Origin: CAZGQY01 sp964528035
GTDB lineage: Bacteria > Pseudomonadota > Gammaproteobacteria > Methylococcales > UBA1147
Direction: 5' to 3'
DNA: 22,600 nt
Assembly (NCBI GenBank): GCA_964528035.1
Contig: CAZGQY010000050.1
Span: 1-22,600, forward strand
Shown here piece after piece: positions 6,896-15,006 of this stretch (position 1 is its first letter; each line of letters opens with the position of its first letter). The notes below the pieces were generated by a model, which saw only the letters and a program-made list of their open reading frames with translations, was not told the origin of the DNA and did not search any database. A program made the position numbers and the translations under genes.

Positions 6896-8080
6896 ATGAG
6901 AACTTTTGAATCAATCAATATTGGAGATAAAGCCGAGTTAACACACATCATTACACAAGATGACATCAATTCATTTGTGGAACTCACTGGCGATGATAAC
7001 AAATTGCACGTCGACAGGGATTACGCACAAACTACTTCTCTAAAAAAAAACGTGGCTCATGGGATGCTTGGGGCCTCGTTTATATCGACTGTTATCGGTA
7101 CAAAATTACCCGGGGATGGTGCTCTATGGCACGGCCAAAATTTGGAGTTTTTGCTTCCGATTCGTATTGGTGACAGGATCACAATAAAAGTTGAGGTTGT
7201 CAAAAAGACACAAAAAAACCAGACAGTCGAATTATTAACAGAAATATTTAATCAACACAAAAACAAAGTGACTACTGGCACTGCAAAAGTAAAAATTGTC
7301 GCACAGGAAGCCTCGAAAATAGACAAAGAATGTTCTGGCCAGAAGAAAGTTGCTTTGGTTGTTGGTGGTACCGGAGGTATTGGCCAGGTCTGTTGCCTGC
7401 AACTTGCGCGCGATGGTTTTGACGTGGCCATTCACTACCATAAGAATAAAGCAGTAGCGGACAAGCTTAAAAAGCAAATTGTGGCTTTGGGTCAAAAGGC
7501 TATCACTGTTCAAGGCGATATTAACAATCCTGCTCAAACCCAGGAAATGGTCATTAATGCGCTTAGGCGATTAGAGAATATCATGGCGGTTGTTAATTGT
7601 TCGACCCTGAATTTGCCGAAAATCAAGTTTAATGACCTGGAATGGGAAGAGATTGAAAAACAGTTTTCTTTGAATGTTAGAGGTACTTTTAATATTTTAA
7701 AAAGTGTAGTGCCTGTTATGGAAGAAAATAAATATGGCAAGTTTGTCAACCTGAATACCCTTGCTATAGAGCAACCTAATTCTGAGTGGTCTCATTACAT
7801 TACGGCCAAATCCGCTCTTAATGGGTTTTCAAAAGCTTTGGCAATAGAACTGGCTCCTAAAGGTATACGCATTAACCAGGTTTCACCGGGGATGACGGAA
7901 ACTGATTTGATTGCTGACATTCCTGAAAAGGCTAAACTACTGGTAGCGGCCAAAACTCCTCTGCGCCGTCTTGCTTTACCGCAAGATATAGCTGGGGCAA
8001 TCAGTTTTCTGGTTTCTGAGAAATCTGACTATCTCACGGGCGAGACAATTCGGGTAAACGGTGGCCAATTAATGGCATGA
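6896..8080 (+). CDS. MaoC-like hydratase fused to short-chain dehydrogenase/reductase
   Basis: This 394-residue protein has two domains. Residues about 1-135 are a MaoC/PhaJ hot-dog domain with the (R)-hydratase pair in GDDNKLHVD (D33, H38) and the following HGML. Residues about 150-394 are an SDR reductase: GGTGGIG at 157-163 binds NAD(P)H, and Y301-xxx-K305 is the catalytic pair. Two departures from FabG-type reductases are visible: Thr288 stands where the catalytic Ser is expected, 13 residues before Tyr, and the usual NNAG is replaced by NCST. The fusion could interconvert 3-oxo-, 3-hydroxy- and enoyl-thioesters on the ACP encoded two genes later. Its stop overlaps the FkbH start (ATGA at 8077), so the two are translationally coupled. 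Confidence 0.85.
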   Translation: MRTFESINIGDKAELTHIITQDDINSFVELTGDDNKLHVDRDYAQTTSLKKNVAHGMLGASFISTVIGTKLPGDGALWHGQNLEFLLPIRIGDRITIKVEVVKKTQKNQTVELLTEIFNQHKNKVTTGTAKVKIVAQEASKIDKECSGQKKVALVVGGTGGIGQVCCLQLARDGFDVAIHYHKNKAVADKLKKQIVALGQKAITVQGDINNPAQTQEMVINALRRLENIMAVVNCSTLNLPKIKFNDLEWEEIEKQFSLNVRGTFNILKSVVPVMEENKYGKFVNLNTLAIEQPNSEWSHYITAKSALNGFSKALAIELAPKGIRINQVSPGMTETDLIADIPEKAKLLVAAKTPLRRLALPQDIAGAISFLVSEKSDYLTGETIRVNGGQLMA

Positions 8081-9813
8081 AACAACTCAAGTATTCAGAA
8101 ATACTGAAACAAAACACAGTCCTGGGTCTCGAACTGAAATCAAAACCGTCCTATAAGATCAGCATTCTTTCGAATATAACACTTCACCAAAGCAAAGAGA
8201 TTATAGAATATAGCCTGCGTTTTGAAGGTCTTAATGCGCAAGTTACTTTGGGTGATTACGATAACATCGTACAAGATAGTAAAAAATTTAACGAATCCAA
8301 TTTGGTGATTGTTCATTGGGAAACGGCTAATCTTATCGAAGACTTACATTCCCAGGTCGATCGCCTGGACGAGAGTAAGATAAAAGAAATATTCAACAAA
8401 ACTGTATCAGAGATCGAACTTTCCCTAAAATATCTTGAGAGCACTCCTCTAATCATTGTCAATCAGTTTTCGTCCTTAGCTTTCAATCACTCAAACGGTG
8501 AAGTGAACAGGCTCGATCAGTTGGCAAATAGCTTGAACGAATTTCTTGAATACAATAGAACACCGAATGTTCTTCTGCTCAGTATAGACAATATCCTGAT
8601 CCAAATCGGCATCGAAAAAAGTTTGTATTTCAGGTATTACCGCTCGTCAAAAGCCTTGTACTCGATTAATTTTTTCAAAGCTTATAGCCAACGCATAAAG
8701 CCTTTTATACTGGCACTCAATGGTCGAAGCAAAAAAGCTTTAATTTTTGATTGTGATAACACTTTATGGAAAGGGATATTGGGTGAGGATGGTTTTGACG
8801 GTATCGACATGTCGCCCTATAGTGATCAGGGCAGTATTTTTTCGCAGGTACAAAAGATTGCCCTCGAACTACAAGAACAGGGTGTGTTGATTGGTCTTTG
8901 TAGTAAAAATAATTTTGAAGATGTCGACCAAGTGCTAAAAAGTCACCCGGATATGCAATTGAAAGACAAACACATCGCTATCAACAAATGTAATTGGGCA
9001 GAAAAAACTAAAAATCTGATTGAGATCGGACAGATCCTTAATATTGGACTCGACAGTCTGGTATTTGTGGATGACTCAGTATTTGAAGTTAACCTGGTCA
9101 GAGAAAAGTTACCTGAAGTGACTGTATTACAGGTACCCAACAATCTTCAAAATTATATTGCTCTACTTAATGACTATAAAGGTCTTTTTCATAAGGTCTC
9201 GCAAACTCAGGAAGACACATATCGAACGATTTTCTACAAACAACAAACTGTAAGACAATCATCAAAGCAAAATTTCGATACTGTTGATGAATACCTTGCC
9301 TCACTCGAATTAAAGATCAGGTTTGTGATTGACGATGTCGACAATATCGCTCGCTTATCGCAATTGTGCCAAAAAACAAATCAATTTAACCTCACTACCA
9401 AAAGGCATACCGAAGACGATATCAAAGGATTTATCGAGCAAGATTGTTCAAAAGTGATCTCTCTCACCGTTTCCGACAAGTTTGGAAACAACGGAATAAC
9501 CGCTCTCTGTATTTTCCACATATCGGGAGAAAGGGCTGAAATTGACAGCCTGTTGATGAGTTGCCGCATCATAGGCCGCAATATTGAATACGCGCTTATT
9601 GACAACACTATAGATTTTTTAAAAAAAAATCAGGTCTCTCACGTTTCTGCAAAATATGTGGCAACGCAAAAAAACAGCCAGGTCAAAGAATTCTATGAGA
9701 ATTGTTCGTTCAACTTAACCTTTGAGTCTGAAACAGAAAAAAACTATATATTGAAAATTAATCAGTATGAAGAAAAGCACATTCATTACATTGAGGTATG
9801 CCATGATTCCTGA
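8077..9813 (+). CDS. FkbH-like HAD-IIIC protein (putative acyl-ACP loader)
   Basis: This 578-residue protein has the three-part FkbH layout: an N-terminal domain of about 210 residues, a HAD-IIIC domain with D225-C-D227-N-T229-LWKGILGEDG, and a C-terminal GNAT-like domain (VSDKFGNNGI, RIIGRNIEYAL). FkbH proteins take 1,3-bisphosphoglycerate, remove phosphate, and load a glyceryl group onto an acyl carrier protein. Other members use other three-carbon acids. The ACP gene follows with an 11-nt overlap, so loading that ACP is the obvious job. This would start the acyl chain of the pathway from a glycolytic intermediate. The start at 8077 overlaps the upstream stop by 4 nt. Confidence 0.85.
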   Translation: MKQLKYSEILKQNTVLGLELKSKPSYKISILSNITLHQSKEIIEYSLRFEGLNAQVTLGDYDNIVQDSKKFNESNLVIVHWETANLIEDLHSQVDRLDESKIKEIFNKTVSEIELSLKYLESTPLIIVNQFSSLAFNHSNGEVNRLDQLANSLNEFLEYNRTPNVLLLSIDNILIQIGIEKSLYFRYYRSSKALYSINFFKAYSQRIKPFILALNGRSKKALIFDCDNTLWKGILGEDGFDGIDMSPYSDQGSIFSQVQKIALELQEQGVLIGLCSKNNFEDVDQVLKSHPDMQLKDKHIAINKCNWAEKTKNLIEIGQILNIGLDSLVFVDDSVFEVNLVREKLPEVTVLQVPNNLQNYIALLNDYKGLFHKVSQTQEDTYRTIFYKQQTVRQSSKQNFDTVDEYLASLELKIRFVIDDVDNIARLSQLCQKTNQFNLTTKRHTEDDIKGFIEQDCSKVISLTVSDKFGNNGITALCIFHISGERAEIDSLLMSCRIIGRNIEYALIDNTIDFLKKNQVSHVSAKYVATQKNSQVKEFYENCSFNLTFESETEKNYILKINQYEEKHIHYIEVCHDS

Positions 9814-10048
9814 TACTGAAGCTCGTATCAAAAACACCATGTCAGCGGTTTTCGGACTATCCATTGAAAGAATCACGGACGAATTGTCCCCTGATAATTT
9901 TGAAGGCTGGGATTCCCTTAAAAATATGAATTTGGCGGTGGCTCTTGAAGAGGAATTTGATATCAGCTTTACTGACCTTGAGCTGACAGAAATGATGAAT
10001 TACTCGCTGATCAAACTCATTGTGTTAGAACATTTACAGAACGATTAA
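9803..10048 (+). CDS. Acyl carrier protein
   Basis: This is an 81-residue, acidic, helical protein. The start ATG 9803 is chosen because GAGG lies 6 nt upstream (9793-9796); an in-frame ATG at 9767 would overlap the FkbH gene more deeply without adding conserved residues. Ser38 in EGWDSLKNMNL is the expected 4'-phosphopantetheine attachment site. The flanking EEEFDISFTDLELTEMM helix is typical of carrier proteins. Between the FkbH gene and the AAC(3)-family gene it is most likely the private carrier of the acyl group transferred to the sugar. It overlaps the FkbH stop by 11 nt and sits 7 nt before the acyltransferase gene. A separate phosphopantetheinyl transferase is not in the window. Confidence 0.9.
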   Translation: MIPDTEARIKNTMSAVFGLSIERITDELSPDNFEGWDSLKNMNLAVALEEEFDISFTDLELTEMMNYSLIKLIVLEHLQND

Positions 10049-10055
10049 AAAACAG

Positions 10056-10844
10056 ATGGACGAAAATAGTATTCCTGAATTGATCGAAGATGCCTTAAAA
10101 AATGTAGGTATTGACGAAGGAGATACGATATTTGTTCACAGTGATTCCACAGCGATTCGCAATTTGACCCATTTAGGATGGCTAGAGGCGTTAGAAATAT
10201 TAAAAAACTGTTTTTTAAATGTTCTAGGTAATAAAGGTACATTAATTGTGCCTACGTTCAATTGGGATTTCTGCAAAGGTAAAAAATACAACCATCAAAC
10301 AACGCGTTCTAAAGTGGGCATGTTCACGGGCTATGTGCTTTCTGATAAGCGAGCGATACGCTCAACACACCCCATTTATTCTTTCGCTGGCATTGGCCCT
10401 GATGTCGACAAGCTTTTCAATGAAATTTCAAATTCTTCATTTGGCGAAAATTCAGTTTTTCACCGTCTTCATCGGATCGACGCTAAAGTTGTTTTCTTCA
10501 ATACCAGTTTTAATGAATGTACTTTTGTTCATTACGTTGAACAAAAAATTGGAGTCGATTACCGATTTCTTAAACAGTTTGAGGGAACAGTGGTAAACAA
10601 TGGTCATGAAACGACGGGTACTTATGATTTTTATGCCCGCTATTTAGAGAAAAACATCGAACCCCGCTTCGAAAAGTTGAGAACTGATCTTTTATCCTCG
10701 CACAAGATGGTAGAGGCTTTTTTGTGCGAGCAATATTCGATATCTCAGGTCAGTTGTGCGGATATCTATGCCGTTGCCCAACAAGGTCTTAATTCTGATC
10801 CCTGGTACCTTATTAAACAACCCAACAATGAACAGCATCTATGA
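10056..10844 (+). CDS. AAC(3)-family N-acyltransferase, probably for an amino sugar
   Basis: This 262-residue protein has the aminoglycoside 3-N-acetyltransferase (YokD/AAC(3)) pattern: DTIFVHSDS near the N-terminus, KGTLIVPTFNWDFC, RAIRSTHPIYSFAGIGP, and H159-Y-V-E162-QKIGV, which carries the conserved His/Glu of the family. Despite the family name, such genes in polysaccharide loci are not thought to be resistance genes; they transfer acyl groups to amino sugars. Sitting directly after the ACP gene (7 nt), an acyl-ACP or acyl-CoA donor and a UDP- or nonulosonate-amino-sugar acceptor are inferred. It could replace or supplement the missing PseH step. It overlaps the next gene by 4 nt (ATGA at 10841). 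Confidence 0.85.
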   Translation: MDENSIPELIEDALKNVGIDEGDTIFVHSDSTAIRNLTHLGWLEALEILKNCFLNVLGNKGTLIVPTFNWDFCKGKKYNHQTTRSKVGMFTGYVLSDKRAIRSTHPIYSFAGIGPDVDKLFNEISNSSFGENSVFHRLHRIDAKVVFFNTSFNECTFVHYVEQKIGVDYRFLKQFEGTVVNNGHETTGTYDFYARYLEKNIEPRFEKLRTDLLSSHKMVEAFLCEQYSISQVSCADIYAVAQQGLNSDPWYLIKQPNNEQHL

Positions 10845-12112
10845 CAGCTAATGGTGAAAAAATTCTAGCTTTGGCAAAGACTCTGTTTCCCATTTGCAGA
10901 AGTATCACAGGTGATGGTGTCAGGCAAACTCTGAAAATTCTTTCACAAGAAATTCCACTAGAAATTCACGAAGTCCCTACAGGTACGAAAGTATGTGACT
11001 GGTCAATTCCTAAAGAATGGAATATTCGCAGTGCCTTCATTGCGAATGAAAAGGGTGAAATAATAGTCGACTTCAAAAACCACAATCTTCATATAGTGAG
11101 TTATTCAATACCTGTCGATAAATGGCTTACGCTTTCAGAGCTTGAAGAACACCTTTACAGTTTGCCGGAACAACCCAATGCGATTCCTTATGTGACTTCT
11201 TACTATAAAGAGCGATGGGGTTTTTGTTTGACTCACGAGCAACGATCAAAATTGCAAGAAGGTAATTACCACGTTTTTATCGATAGTGATTTAAAAGAGG
11301 GTTACTTGAGTTATGGTGAATATTTCATCAAGGGGCAAAGCGATGAAGAAGTGTTTCTGTCAACTTACATTTGCCATCCATCCATGGCAAATAATGAACT
11401 TTCAGGCCCAAGCGTTGCTGTCTTTATTGCCAAATGGTTGGCCTCTGCCCCCAGGAAATACAGCTACCGAATTGTTTTCACTCCTGAGACCATTGGCTCG
11501 ATTACCTATCTAAGTCGACACCTCGAAGAACTCAGGAAAAATGTCAAACTGGGGTTTAATCTTACTTGTATGGGAGATGAGCGGGATTATTCTTATGTGG
11601 CATCCCCTTATGGCGCAACTCTTGCCGATAAAATCATTAACAACGTTCTGAAACACAATCACCCGGATTTTACCCAATACTCTTTTTTAGATCGCGGCAG
11701 TGACGAAAGACAATATTGTAGTCCGGGTGTTGATTTACCTCTGGTTACTTTATGTCGTAGTAAGTTTGGTACTTATGATGAGTATCATACTTCGTTGGAC
11801 AATTTTGACTTAGTGACGGCCAAAGGTTTGCAAGGCAGTTATGAATTGCTGCAGGACTGTATCGAAGTGAACGAAGCCAATAAAATTTACAAACTGGCTT
11901 GTTGTGGTGAGCCTCAACTGGGTAAACGTGGTCTCTATCCCAACCTCAGCACCAAAGATATGTCTGTTGAAACCATCATTAATCTTGTGGCTTATGCTAA
12001 TGGCAGTAATGATCTGATTGATATCAGTAATTTCATTGAAGTACCGGTGAAATCCATTTTACCCATAGCCAAAAAACTATTTGAAGCGGGGTTACTTGAG
12101 GTCGTCGATTGA
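10841..12112 (+). CDS. DUF4910/DUF2172 peptidase-like protein with C-terminal helix-turn-helix
   Basis: This 423-residue protein resembles the aminopeptidase-like DUF4910 family that is common in polysaccharide clusters. The STYICHPSMANNELSGPSV segment (H179, N184/N185, E186) and the later YHTSLDN contain the M28-like metal-ligand pattern. Residues about 365-423 (STKDMSVETIINLVAY...LFEAGLLEVV) look like the small winged-helix domain that ends this family. The biochemical role of the family is not established, so aminopeptidase or deacylase activity is only a guess; a de-acylation or amide-processing role in the same pathway would fit the operon. Its start overlaps the upstream stop by 4 nt. 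Confidence 0.75.
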   Translation: MTANGEKILALAKTLFPICRSITGDGVRQTLKILSQEIPLEIHEVPTGTKVCDWSIPKEWNIRSAFIANEKGEIIVDFKNHNLHIVSYSIPVDKWLTLSELEEHLYSLPEQPNAIPYVTSYYKERWGFCLTHEQRSKLQEGNYHVFIDSDLKEGYLSYGEYFIKGQSDEEVFLSTYICHPSMANNELSGPSVAVFIAKWLASAPRKYSYRIVFTPETIGSITYLSRHLEELRKNVKLGFNLTCMGDERDYSYVASPYGATLADKIINNVLKHNHPDFTQYSFLDRGSDERQYCSPGVDLPLVTLCRSKFGTYDEYHTSLDNFDLVTAKGLQGSYELLQDCIEVNEANKIYKLACCGEPQLGKRGLYPNLSTKDMSVETIINLVAYANGSNDLIDISNFIEVPVKSILPIAKKLFEAGLLEVVD

Positions 12113-12163
12113 GGCGTATAATCAAAGTTCTTGTCAATTATTAGAACTGTTTCGAGCTTTGTA

Positions 12164-12213
12164 TGGCAACCCATTCAATACAAAACTAAAAAAAACAACT
12201 ATTATACTAATAA
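12164..12213 (+). repeat. Right copy of ~50-bp direct repeat
   Basis: This is the partner of 4234-4283, with 44 of 50 aligned bases identical in the same orientation. It lies 50 bp after the stop of the last gene of the seven-gene block. Confidence 0.6.
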
Positions 12214-12527
12214 TTAGTGTAGTTTCTCCCTGTATTAAATATATGGGCGTAAACCATAGAGTATTGGAGTTTCTGCAACAAGGTTGTCGCAGCAAAGCCG
12301 ATCGGGAGGTATTTATTTGTGGCAGAACAAGAAATGGTTTGTATTCTAACCACGACACTTGGTGACTGATGTCTAAATGTATAAATAAGCGATAGATAGA
12401 AGAGAGGATAAATTGATGAGAACAAGGCGAACAAATGTAGGAATATGATTATATTTTAACGTTGTTTAACATAGATATCGTTAATTTAGATCTCATATAG
12501 TATTGGCTTTTTATGCAATTAAATACT

Positions 12528-12688
12528 AGTACTCCATCATTGTTGTATTGACGGGTATATCAGCCGATAAGCGGCCATCTGCGTTGTTGCACTCGCTTGA
12601 CACGTGCGACTAGTCCTGCGCTCGCGCGCCTAGCAGCTGACCATTTCTCGACCAAGCTACTCCCCAATACAACAATGACGGAGTACTA
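12528..12688. repeat. 161-bp palindromic element with 24-bp terminal inverted repeats
   Basis: The ends tagtactccatcattg... (12528-12551) and ...caatgacggagtacta (12665-12688) are inverted repeats of 24 bp with one mismatch. ATAC lies just outside both ends, a possible 4-bp target duplication. The GC-rich interior forms a much weaker palindrome and encodes nothing. Length and hairpin form match the other element family (2129-2290, 3164-3323), but the sequence is different. It is probably a MITE or non-autonomous mobile hairpin. Confidence 0.75.
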
Positions 12689-12796
12689 GATACTAATGAG
12701 TCTTAATATTGAATGCGAGGCAGTTGATTATGCAAGCTTGCAGTATGAGTATATTTATATGTTCGGCAATGATACCTAGGTCTAATACTCAAACCA

Positions 12797-12826
12797 TTGA
12801 CGCCTTACTTTTATCAATCAGATAAT
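12797..12826 (+). promoter_or_regulatory. pseB: Candidate sigma-70 promoter of pseB
   Basis: TTGACG (12797-12802) and GATAAT (12821-12826) are separated by 18 bp and lie 30 bp upstream of the pseB GTG start. An AAGGA at 12838-12842 is a possible ribosome-binding site, but it is 13 nt from the start, longer than usual. Confidence 0.4.
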
Positions 12827-12855
12827 TAATTCGCTATAAGGATATATCAATTACA

Positions 12856-13836
12856 GTGGTTATAGAAAACGACGAGCTCTGGAGCAACAAAACGATCTTG
12901 GTTACTGGCGGAACCGGATCGTTTGGGCAATCTTTTGTACGAAAAATTCTACAGGAAAAGAATCCCAAAAAAATTATTGTCTTTAGTCGGGACGAACTCA
13001 AACAATTTGAGATGGCCCAACAATTTCATGATGATCGGCTGCGCTTTTTTATCGGTGATATTCGCGACGAAAAACGCCTTGAGTTGGCTTTCGATGAAGT
13101 CGATATCGTGGTTCACGCAGCAGCCATGAAACAGGTGCCTATTGCGGAATACAATCCGCTGGAAGCCATCAAAACAAACGTTATGGGTGCAGCCAATATT
13201 ATTCAGGTGGCTCGCAATTCAACTGTTACTCGGGTCATTGCGTTAAGTACCGATAAAGCATCAAACCCCATCAATCTTTACGGAGCCACCAAGCTCTGTT
13301 CAGACAAATTATTTCTTGCGGCGAATGTTTATTCGGGAAGAAAAACGCTGTATAGCGTTGTACGCTACGGAAATGTAATGGGAAGTCGAGGCAGTGTAAT
13401 CCCGTTGTTCAAAAAGCAGAAAGACCAAGGGGAACTGACAGCCACTAATCTTGAAATGACGCGTTTCTGGATTACACTGGATGAAGCCGTGCAATTTGTT
13501 TGTGACTGCCTTCATCGTATGCAAGGCTCAGAAATATTTATTCCCAAAATTCCCAGCGTTCAGCTTCAAGATCTTGCGCAAGCAATCGCTCCCAATGTAC
13601 CTATAAAAATTATTGGTATGCGGCCTGGCGAAAAACTTCATGAAAGCCTTTTTTCCCGGGATGAGGCGCGAGAGATTTGGGAATTTGATGATTACTATAT
13701 TCTTTATGCACAAAGCGCTACTCACAAAAAATACTCGCAAGGTCGAAAACTTGCTGTAGAGTATAGCTACAGTAGTCATACAAATAGTTGGTTTTTAAAT
13801 CCCCAGGAACTTTTGGAAAAATTAAATAAGTTATAG
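12856..13836 (+). CDS. pseB: UDP-GlcNAc 4,6-dehydratase (inverting), PseB
   Basis: This 326-residue SDR protein follows the FlaA1/PseB sequence closely from end to end: LVTGGTGSFGQSFVRK near the N-terminus (NADP binding), FSRDELKQFEMA, FIGDIRD, STDKASNPINLYGATKLCSDK with the catalytic Y142-xxx-K146, TRFWITLDEAVQF and MRPGEKLHE. It dehydrates UDP-GlcNAc at C4/C6 and inverts C5, giving UDP-2-acetamido-2,6-dideoxy-beta-L-arabino-hexos-4-ulose, the first committed step to pseudaminic acid. The start is GTG 12856; no in-frame ATG lies nearby. It is transcribed opposite to pseC, whose stop is only about 60 bp away, so the two first steps are in convergent units. Confidence 0.93.
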   Translation: MVIENDELWSNKTILVTGGTGSFGQSFVRKILQEKNPKKIIVFSRDELKQFEMAQQFHDDRLRFFIGDIRDEKRLELAFDEVDIVVHAAAMKQVPIAEYNPLEAIKTNVMGAANIIQVARNSTVTRVIALSTDKASNPINLYGATKLCSDKLFLAANVYSGRKTLYSVVRYGNVMGSRGSVIPLFKKQKDQGELTATNLEMTRFWITLDEAVQFVCDCLHRMQGSEIFIPKIPSVQLQDLAQAIAPNVPIKIIGMRPGEKLHESLFSRDEAREIWEFDDYYILYAQSATHKKYSQGRKLAVEYSYSSHTNSWFLNPQELLEKLNKL

Positions 13837-13899
13837 TTACTTTTTCTTGTGTTTACACCGGTATCGGTCTTCTGTTTATCAGTCTATTCTACGGGATCG

Positions 13900-15006
13900 T
13901 CACACTTGTTTAAGACAGCCAAAAAGCTGCTCGCAAATATAGACAATGTCGTCACTCGATAAATGACAATGCAAGGGTAATGAAAGAGTTTGCGAATGAA
14001 AGTGTTCAATTTTTGGATAGTCTTTTTTTGGGAAACCTTTTATGCATTCAAAGGAATACAGCGGAATGTAGTGTACGTTTGTCGCAATACCTCGCTTGCT
14101 TAAATCAGACATTAACTGTTCTCGAGTGATTTTGAAAAGATCAAAATCGATTAATACTGTGGCTAAATGATAGCAGTTTCTTTTTTCAGGATGGACAAAT
14201 TTAACCCCGTCGAACTCACTAAAAATATTCGAATAAGACTGCATTAATTTAAACCGTTTGTTTTTAAATACCTCAATTTTTTTTAATTGACTGCGTCCCA
14301 GGGCTGCAGAGACCTCATTCATATGGGCATTCAGACTGGGCTCAATGGTGTCGTACGACAAGTATCTACCTGCCGTATTTCTACGTATACCGTTATTTCT
14401 CAATTCCCTAAGGTGTTTCGCCAGCTTCTTATCATTAGTCGTAATCGCTCCGCCCTCAAGTGTGGTAATGGCTTTTGCAGGATGAAAACTAAACACCGAG
14501 GCACGCGAATATCTACAGGCGCCGACATGAAAACCTTCTTTGTCTACAGAACCAAAGGCATGACAAGCATCCTCGATTATAAGATTCTTAGTGTTGAGCA
14601 AATCATTTACACAGCCCGCATTTCCGCCATAATGCATGGGTACCAGCAGATCTCCTGGTTTGGCCAGAGATTTAATCTGAGTCCAGTCGTGGCTCAGGGG
14701 ATCTTCATCAAATAACTTTAATTGATATCCATTTAATTGAGCGGCTGTCGCCGTTGCTACAAAAGTTACCGGAGTCGTCACAATAAATCCTGGGCATTCC
14801 GGACGCAAAGCTTTATACAGTAGATTTAGACCATTAGAAGCATTGTTCACACAGACCACTTCTTTAGCACCTAAGTATTCAGCTAATTCCTGCTCAAAAG
14901 CTTCTACTTGATGACCGCGGGTCAAACTTGTACCCTGAAGAACCTCACTTACCATCGATCGGTCAGTGTCATCCACACAGGGCGAAAAGAGGTTAATATT
15001 TTTCAC
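13900..15006 (-). CDS. pseC: UDP-4-amino-sugar aminotransferase, PseC
   Basis: This 368-residue protein is a DegT/DnrJ/EryC1 PLP-dependent aminotransferase. K178 in SFHPAKAITTLEGGAI is the PLP lysine, EDACHAFG (residues 145-152) holds the PLP-ring Asp, and NNASNGLNLL binds the phosphate. It transfers an amino group from glutamate to C4 of the PseB product, giving UDP-4-amino-4,6-dideoxy-beta-L-AltNAc. That 4-amino group is the one normally acetylated by PseH, which is not seen here. The gene overlaps its upstream neighbour by 4 nt and ends the minus-strand operon. A distinction from other sugar 4-aminotransferases rests on the presence of pseB, pseG and pseI nearby. Confidence 0.88.
   Translation of the reverse strand: MKNINLFSPCVDDTDRSMVSEVLQGTSLTRGHQVEAFEQELAEYLGAKEVVCVNNASNGLNLLYKALRPECPGFIVTTPVTFVATATAAQLNGYQLKLFDEDPLSHDWTQIKSLAKPGDLLVPMHYGGNAGCVNDLLNTKNLIIEDACHAFGSVDKEGFHVGACRYSRASVFSFHPAKAITTLEGGAITTNDKKLAKHLRELRNNGIRRNTAGRYLSYDTIEPSLNAHMNEVSAALGRSQLKKIEVFKNKRFKLMQSYSNIFSEFDGVKFVHPEKRNCYHLATVLIDFDLFKITREQLMSDLSKRGIATNVHYIPLYSFECIKGFPKKDYPKIEHFHSQTLSLPLHCHLSSDDIVYICEQLFGCLKQV

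Larger units (their letters stand above)
12113..12855. other. Repeat-rich spacer between the acyl block and pseB
   Basis: No gene is supported in these 743 bp. It contains the right copy of the direct repeat (12164-12213), a tight hairpin CTGCAACAA/TTGTCGCAG at 12273-12292 with one mismatch, a 6-bp inverted repeat TTAACG...CGTTAA near 12456-12485, the 161-bp palindromic element (12528-12688) and the pseB promoter. Short frames of about 40 codons across 12240-12370 look protein-like in two readings but have no recognisable family. Confidence 0.4.

Noticed and set aside
8077..10048. A polyketide or non-ribosomal peptide cluster
   Set aside because: FkbH, ACP and reductase genes are present, but there is no ketosynthase, acyltransferase module, adenylation or condensation domain in the window.
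10056..10844. Antibiotic resistance by aminoglycoside acetylation
   Set aside because: The fold is AAC(3)-like, but the gene is embedded between an ACP and a polysaccharide-cluster gene; an amino-sugar role is far more likely.
12081..12434. Overlapping frames of 60-94 codons on both strands
   Set aside because: They overlap each other in the repeat-rich spacer and match no family I know; composition alone is not enough.
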